Below, one piece after another: positions 5,340-6,825 of a stretch of DNA of 6,825 nucleotides. The notes under the pieces are model-generated. The model was given only the letters and a program-made list of their open reading frames with translations, was not told the origin of the DNA and ran no database searches. The stretch covers positions 1,850-8,674 of the forward strand of contig MFBO01000032.1 in NCBI GenBank assembly GCA_001774995.1. Reading direction: 5' to 3'. A program made the position numbers and the translations under genes. This stretch comes from Candidatus Curtissbacteria bacterium RIFCSPLOWO2_01_FULL_38_11b. Lineage in GTDB: Bacteria > Patescibacteriota > Microgenomatia > Curtissbacterales > GWA2-41-24. Numbering within the stretch: the first letter of the stretch is position 1; every line of letters starts with the position of its first letter.

Positions 5340-6177
5340 GAAAACAGGCGTCACAAATAAGCTGAGAAAAAAAGCCTCAGTGCCTTCAGTGGTTGCAAGG
5401 AAAGTATCAAAAGTAAGAGAAGTGCGAAAGGTACGAAAGGTACGAAATGTACGAGAAGTATCAAAGGTAACAAAAGTAGCAAAGGTATCAAAGGCTAAAA
5501 CATTGCCTAAACTTAAGGCAGAACTCTTTGATATTTCAGGTAAAAAACAGGGCACAATTGCACTGCCTTATGAAGTATTCGGGCAAAAAGTTAATAAAAA
5601 GTTACTTGCCCAAGCGCTCCATATTTATTTTGTTAACAGATCAAAACATGCAGCTTCTGCCAAAACTAGATCTGAGGTGAGAGGAGGCGGGGCAAAGCCC
5701 TGGCGACAAAAGGGAACAGGTAGAGCTAGAGCAGGATCACGTAGATCCCCTCTTTGGGTTGGCGGTGCCAAAGCCCTCGCTCCTAAGCATAGAGAATCTC
5801 AGTTAATCTTACCCAAAAAAATGAAAAGGGCAGCTCTTATAAGTGCTCTTTCGTCAAAGGTTGCCGATGGTGCAGTAATAGTTATCACCAATATCGAAAA
5901 AATGCCACCAAAAACCAAAATTATTGACAATTTTTTTAAAAAATTAGAGACAAAAGGATCATCACTTTTTATTATTTCTAAAAATGCCCAAAATTCAGGC
6001 CAAACAGTTAAATTGGCTGCTCGCAATATTCAAAAAACTTCCGTTGATACTGCAAATAATTTAAATGCGTTTGAAATAATAAAAAACCAAAACATTTTCA
6101 TGTCCAAAGAGGCTTTACTGGAAATCCCCAGCCATTTTAATCAAGTTGAAAACAATTCAAAAGGAAATAATATATGA
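5329..6177 (+). CDS. rplD: 50S ribosomal protein L4 with repetitive N-terminal extension
   Basis: L4 binds 23S rRNA and its long loop lines the peptide exit tunnel; in E. coli it also represses the S10 operon. The core begins near residue 62 (LKAELFDISGK). The tunnel loop is clear at about 118-153: RGGGAKPWRQKGTGRARAG, then SRRSPLWVGGAKALAPK. The globular domain continues through VADGAVIVITNIE (178-190) and LAARNIQKTSVD (229-240). The product has 282 residues, against about 200-210 usually. Nearly all the excess is a basic N-terminal extension of about 60 residues, half of it a Val-every-third-residue repeat (25-54). ATG 5329 has a strong Shine-Dalgarno 5 nt upstream and overlaps the rplC end by 11 nt; its own stop overlaps the rplW start as ATGA. 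Whether the mature protein keeps the extension cannot be seen from sequence. Confidence 0.97.
   Translation: MPTKKTGVTNKLRKKASVPSVVARKVSKVREVRKVRKVRNVREVSKVTKVAKVSKAKTLPKLKAELFDISGKKQGTIALPYEVFGQKVNKKLLAQALHIYFVNRSKHAASAKTRSEVRGGGAKPWRQKGTGRARAGSRRSPLWVGGAKALAPKHRESQLILPKKMKRAALISALSSKVADGAVIVITNIEKMPPKTKIIDNFFKKLETKGSSLFIISKNAQNSGQTVKLAARNIQKTSVDTANNLNAFEIIKNQNIFMSKEALLEIPSHFNQVENNSKGNNI
5401..5490 (+). repeat. Ten in-frame 9-bp tandem repeats in the 5' end of rplD
   Basis: Ten contiguous 9-bp units based on AAGGTACGA run without a break and encode [K/E/N]-V-[R/S/T/A]: KVS, KVR, EVR, KVR, KVR, NVR, EVS, KVT, KVA and KVS. The fourth and fifth units are identical, and the remaining units differ by a few bases. 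The period is a multiple of three, so gain or loss of a unit would not break the frame. The array lies wholly in the N-terminal extension, outside the L4 core. Confidence 0.9.
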
Positions 6178-6587
6178 CGAATTTAAATTTAAGCCTACTT
6201 TTAAAAAGGGCTATTCTATCCGAAAAAACACATAAACAGATGGATCAAGGTCTTTATACATTCTTAGTGGATAGACGAGCGACGAAATTTCAAATTGCCC
6301 AAGCCGTAGAAAAACAATTTCAAGTGAATGTCCTGCGGGTTAATGTGTTAAAAAAACCACACAAAACAATAAGGATAGCTAAAACAAGAAAAACAATTCA
6401 AATAACAGGCGGCAAAAAGGCAACCATTCTTTTAAAAAAAGGAGAACGAATAGAGATTCTCTCACCTAAAACCGCCAAGGAATCAAGGAGTAAGAGTACT
6501 AAAGCTGCAAAAGGCCCAAACACCGATCAGGAAGAAAAATCAAAGACTAAGGGAAAGAAAGGCTTGCTAGCAAGAATCAAGAAGTGA
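6174..6587 (+). CDS. rplW: 50S ribosomal protein L23 with basic C-terminal tail
   Basis: L23 binds 23S rRNA at the tunnel exit and is the docking site for trigger factor and SRP in other bacteria. Core signatures: LLLKRAILSEKTH (8-20), YTFLVDRRATKFQIAQAVEKQF (28-49) and VNVLRVNVLKKP (51-62), followed by the strand-turn-strand region to about residue 97. The product has 137 residues, against about 95-100 usually; the extra 40 form a Lys/Ser-rich, probably disordered tail ending in GLLARIKK. The ATG shares bases with the rplD stop (ATGA), and AAGGA (6161-6165) sits 8 nt upstream, so translation is probably coupled. The gene ends in TGA and is followed by rplB after 54 nt. Confidence 0.96.
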   Translation: MTNLNLSLLLKRAILSEKTHKQMDQGLYTFLVDRRATKFQIAQAVEKQFQVNVLRVNVLKKPHKTIRIAKTRKTIQITGGKKATILLKKGERIEILSPKTAKESRSKSTKAAKGPNTDQEEKSKTKGKKGLLARIKK

Positions 6588-6597
6588 GTATGATCAA

Positions 6598-6620
6598 TTT
6601 AATATTTAATATTTAATATT
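6598..6620. repeat. Three 7-bp AT-only repeats between rplW and rplB
   Basis: TTTAATA occurs three times in a row (6598-6618) followed by TT. The array is AT-only and close to self-complementary, and it ends just before the rplB ribosome binding site. The 7-bp period is the same as that of the array upstream of rpsJ, though the unit differs. It may keep the rplB leader open, or be simple slippage. Confidence 0.75.
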
Positions 6621-6626
6621 CGACTG

Positions 6627-6633
6627 AAAGGAG
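6627..6633 (+). promoter_or_regulatory. Shine-Dalgarno for rplB
   Basis: AAAGGAG ends 8 nt before the ATG at 6642. It is the best match to the anti-Shine-Dalgarno among the spaced (non-overlapping) genes of the window and confirms the rplB start. It shows that this organism uses Shine-Dalgarno initiation at some genes even though tuf, rpsJ and rplC lack it. Confidence 0.85.
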
Positions 6634-6641
6634 AATTTATT

Positions 6642-6825
6642 ATGCCGATAAAAGTCTATAAACCAACTACGCCAGCTCAAAGGTTCAAAACAGGCTTGTC
6701 TCATGAAGATATAACTAAAACAAAGCCGGAAAAAACCTTAATTACTAGGATCACTAAAACCGCGGGGAGATCCAATGGGTTAGTAACTGCAAGAGGTCGT
6801 GGAGGTGGCCATAAGCGAAATCTAA
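6642..6825 (+). CDS. rplB: 50S ribosomal protein L2, N-terminal part, cut by the window edge
   Basis: L2 is a large-subunit core protein needed for subunit association and peptidyl-transferase assembly. Sixty-one codons are visible of an expected 275-280. The N-terminus MPIKVYKPTTPAQRF matches the family MAIKKYKPTSPGRR pattern, and KPEKTLI (29-35) and ARGRGGGHKR (50-59, family RHRGGGHKR) follow in the right order. The ATG is preceded by a clear Shine-Dalgarno. Gene order rplW-rplB is the usual S10 arrangement, and rpsS would be expected next outside the window. Confidence 0.96.
   Translation, partial: MPIKVYKPTTPAQRFKTGLSHEDITKTKPEKTLITRITKTAGRSNGLVTARGRGGGHKRNL

Overview
The window is the junction between the end of the str operon and the start of the S10 ribosomal-protein operon of a bacterium. 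In order, all on the + strand: the 3' part of fusA (EF-G), tuf (EF-Tu), a small unrecognised gene, rpsJ (S10), rplC (L3), rplD (L4), rplW (L23) and the first 61 codons of rplB (L2). All visible genes point the same way. There is no convincing gene on the minus strand and no tRNA, rRNA, CRISPR array or insertion sequence.

Organism: the AT-rich sequence, the style of the ribosomal proteins (L3 beginning MIHTLIGTK, EF-Tu with DAPGH), the low-complexity tails on L3, L4 and L23, and the short-period repeats suggest a member of the Candidate Phyla Radiation (Patescibacteria), perhaps Microgenomates. This is an inference from protein style; no tree was built.

Layout: fusA (2-1930) is separated from tuf (2091-3275) by 160 bp holding a probable promoter and a small leader hairpin. 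A good intrinsic terminator (3287-3319) closes the translation-factor unit. The next 230 bp contain an imperfect inverted repeat and no recognisable gene, followed by an 83-codon hypothetical gene (3549-3800). A run of five 7-bp repeats then precedes rpsJ (3909-4217). Between rpsJ and rplC, where S10 operons are normally tight, lie 264 bp dominated by a roughly 190-bp degenerate inverted repeat built from TCAG/CTGA units spaced 8-9 nt apart, then a hairpin followed by six Ts just before rplC. From rplC onward the genes are tightly coupled: rplC and rplD overlap by 11 nt, rplD and rplW by 4 nt (ATGA), and rplB follows rplW after 54 nt with a strong Shine-Dalgarno.

The genes work together in protein synthesis. 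EF-Tu delivers aminoacyl-tRNA, EF-G drives translocation, S10 is in the small-subunit head, and L3, L4, L23 and L2 are early-assembling large-subunit proteins around the peptidyl-transferase centre and exit tunnel.

No new enzymatic or defence system is visible. The unusual content is repeat-driven: short-period (7-9 nt) repeats have expanded between genes and inside coding sequence, giving L3 a roughly 70-residue C-terminal tail and L4 a roughly 60-residue N-terminal extension at their shared boundary. The other open questions are the unknown gene between tuf and rpsJ and the possible attenuator before rplC.
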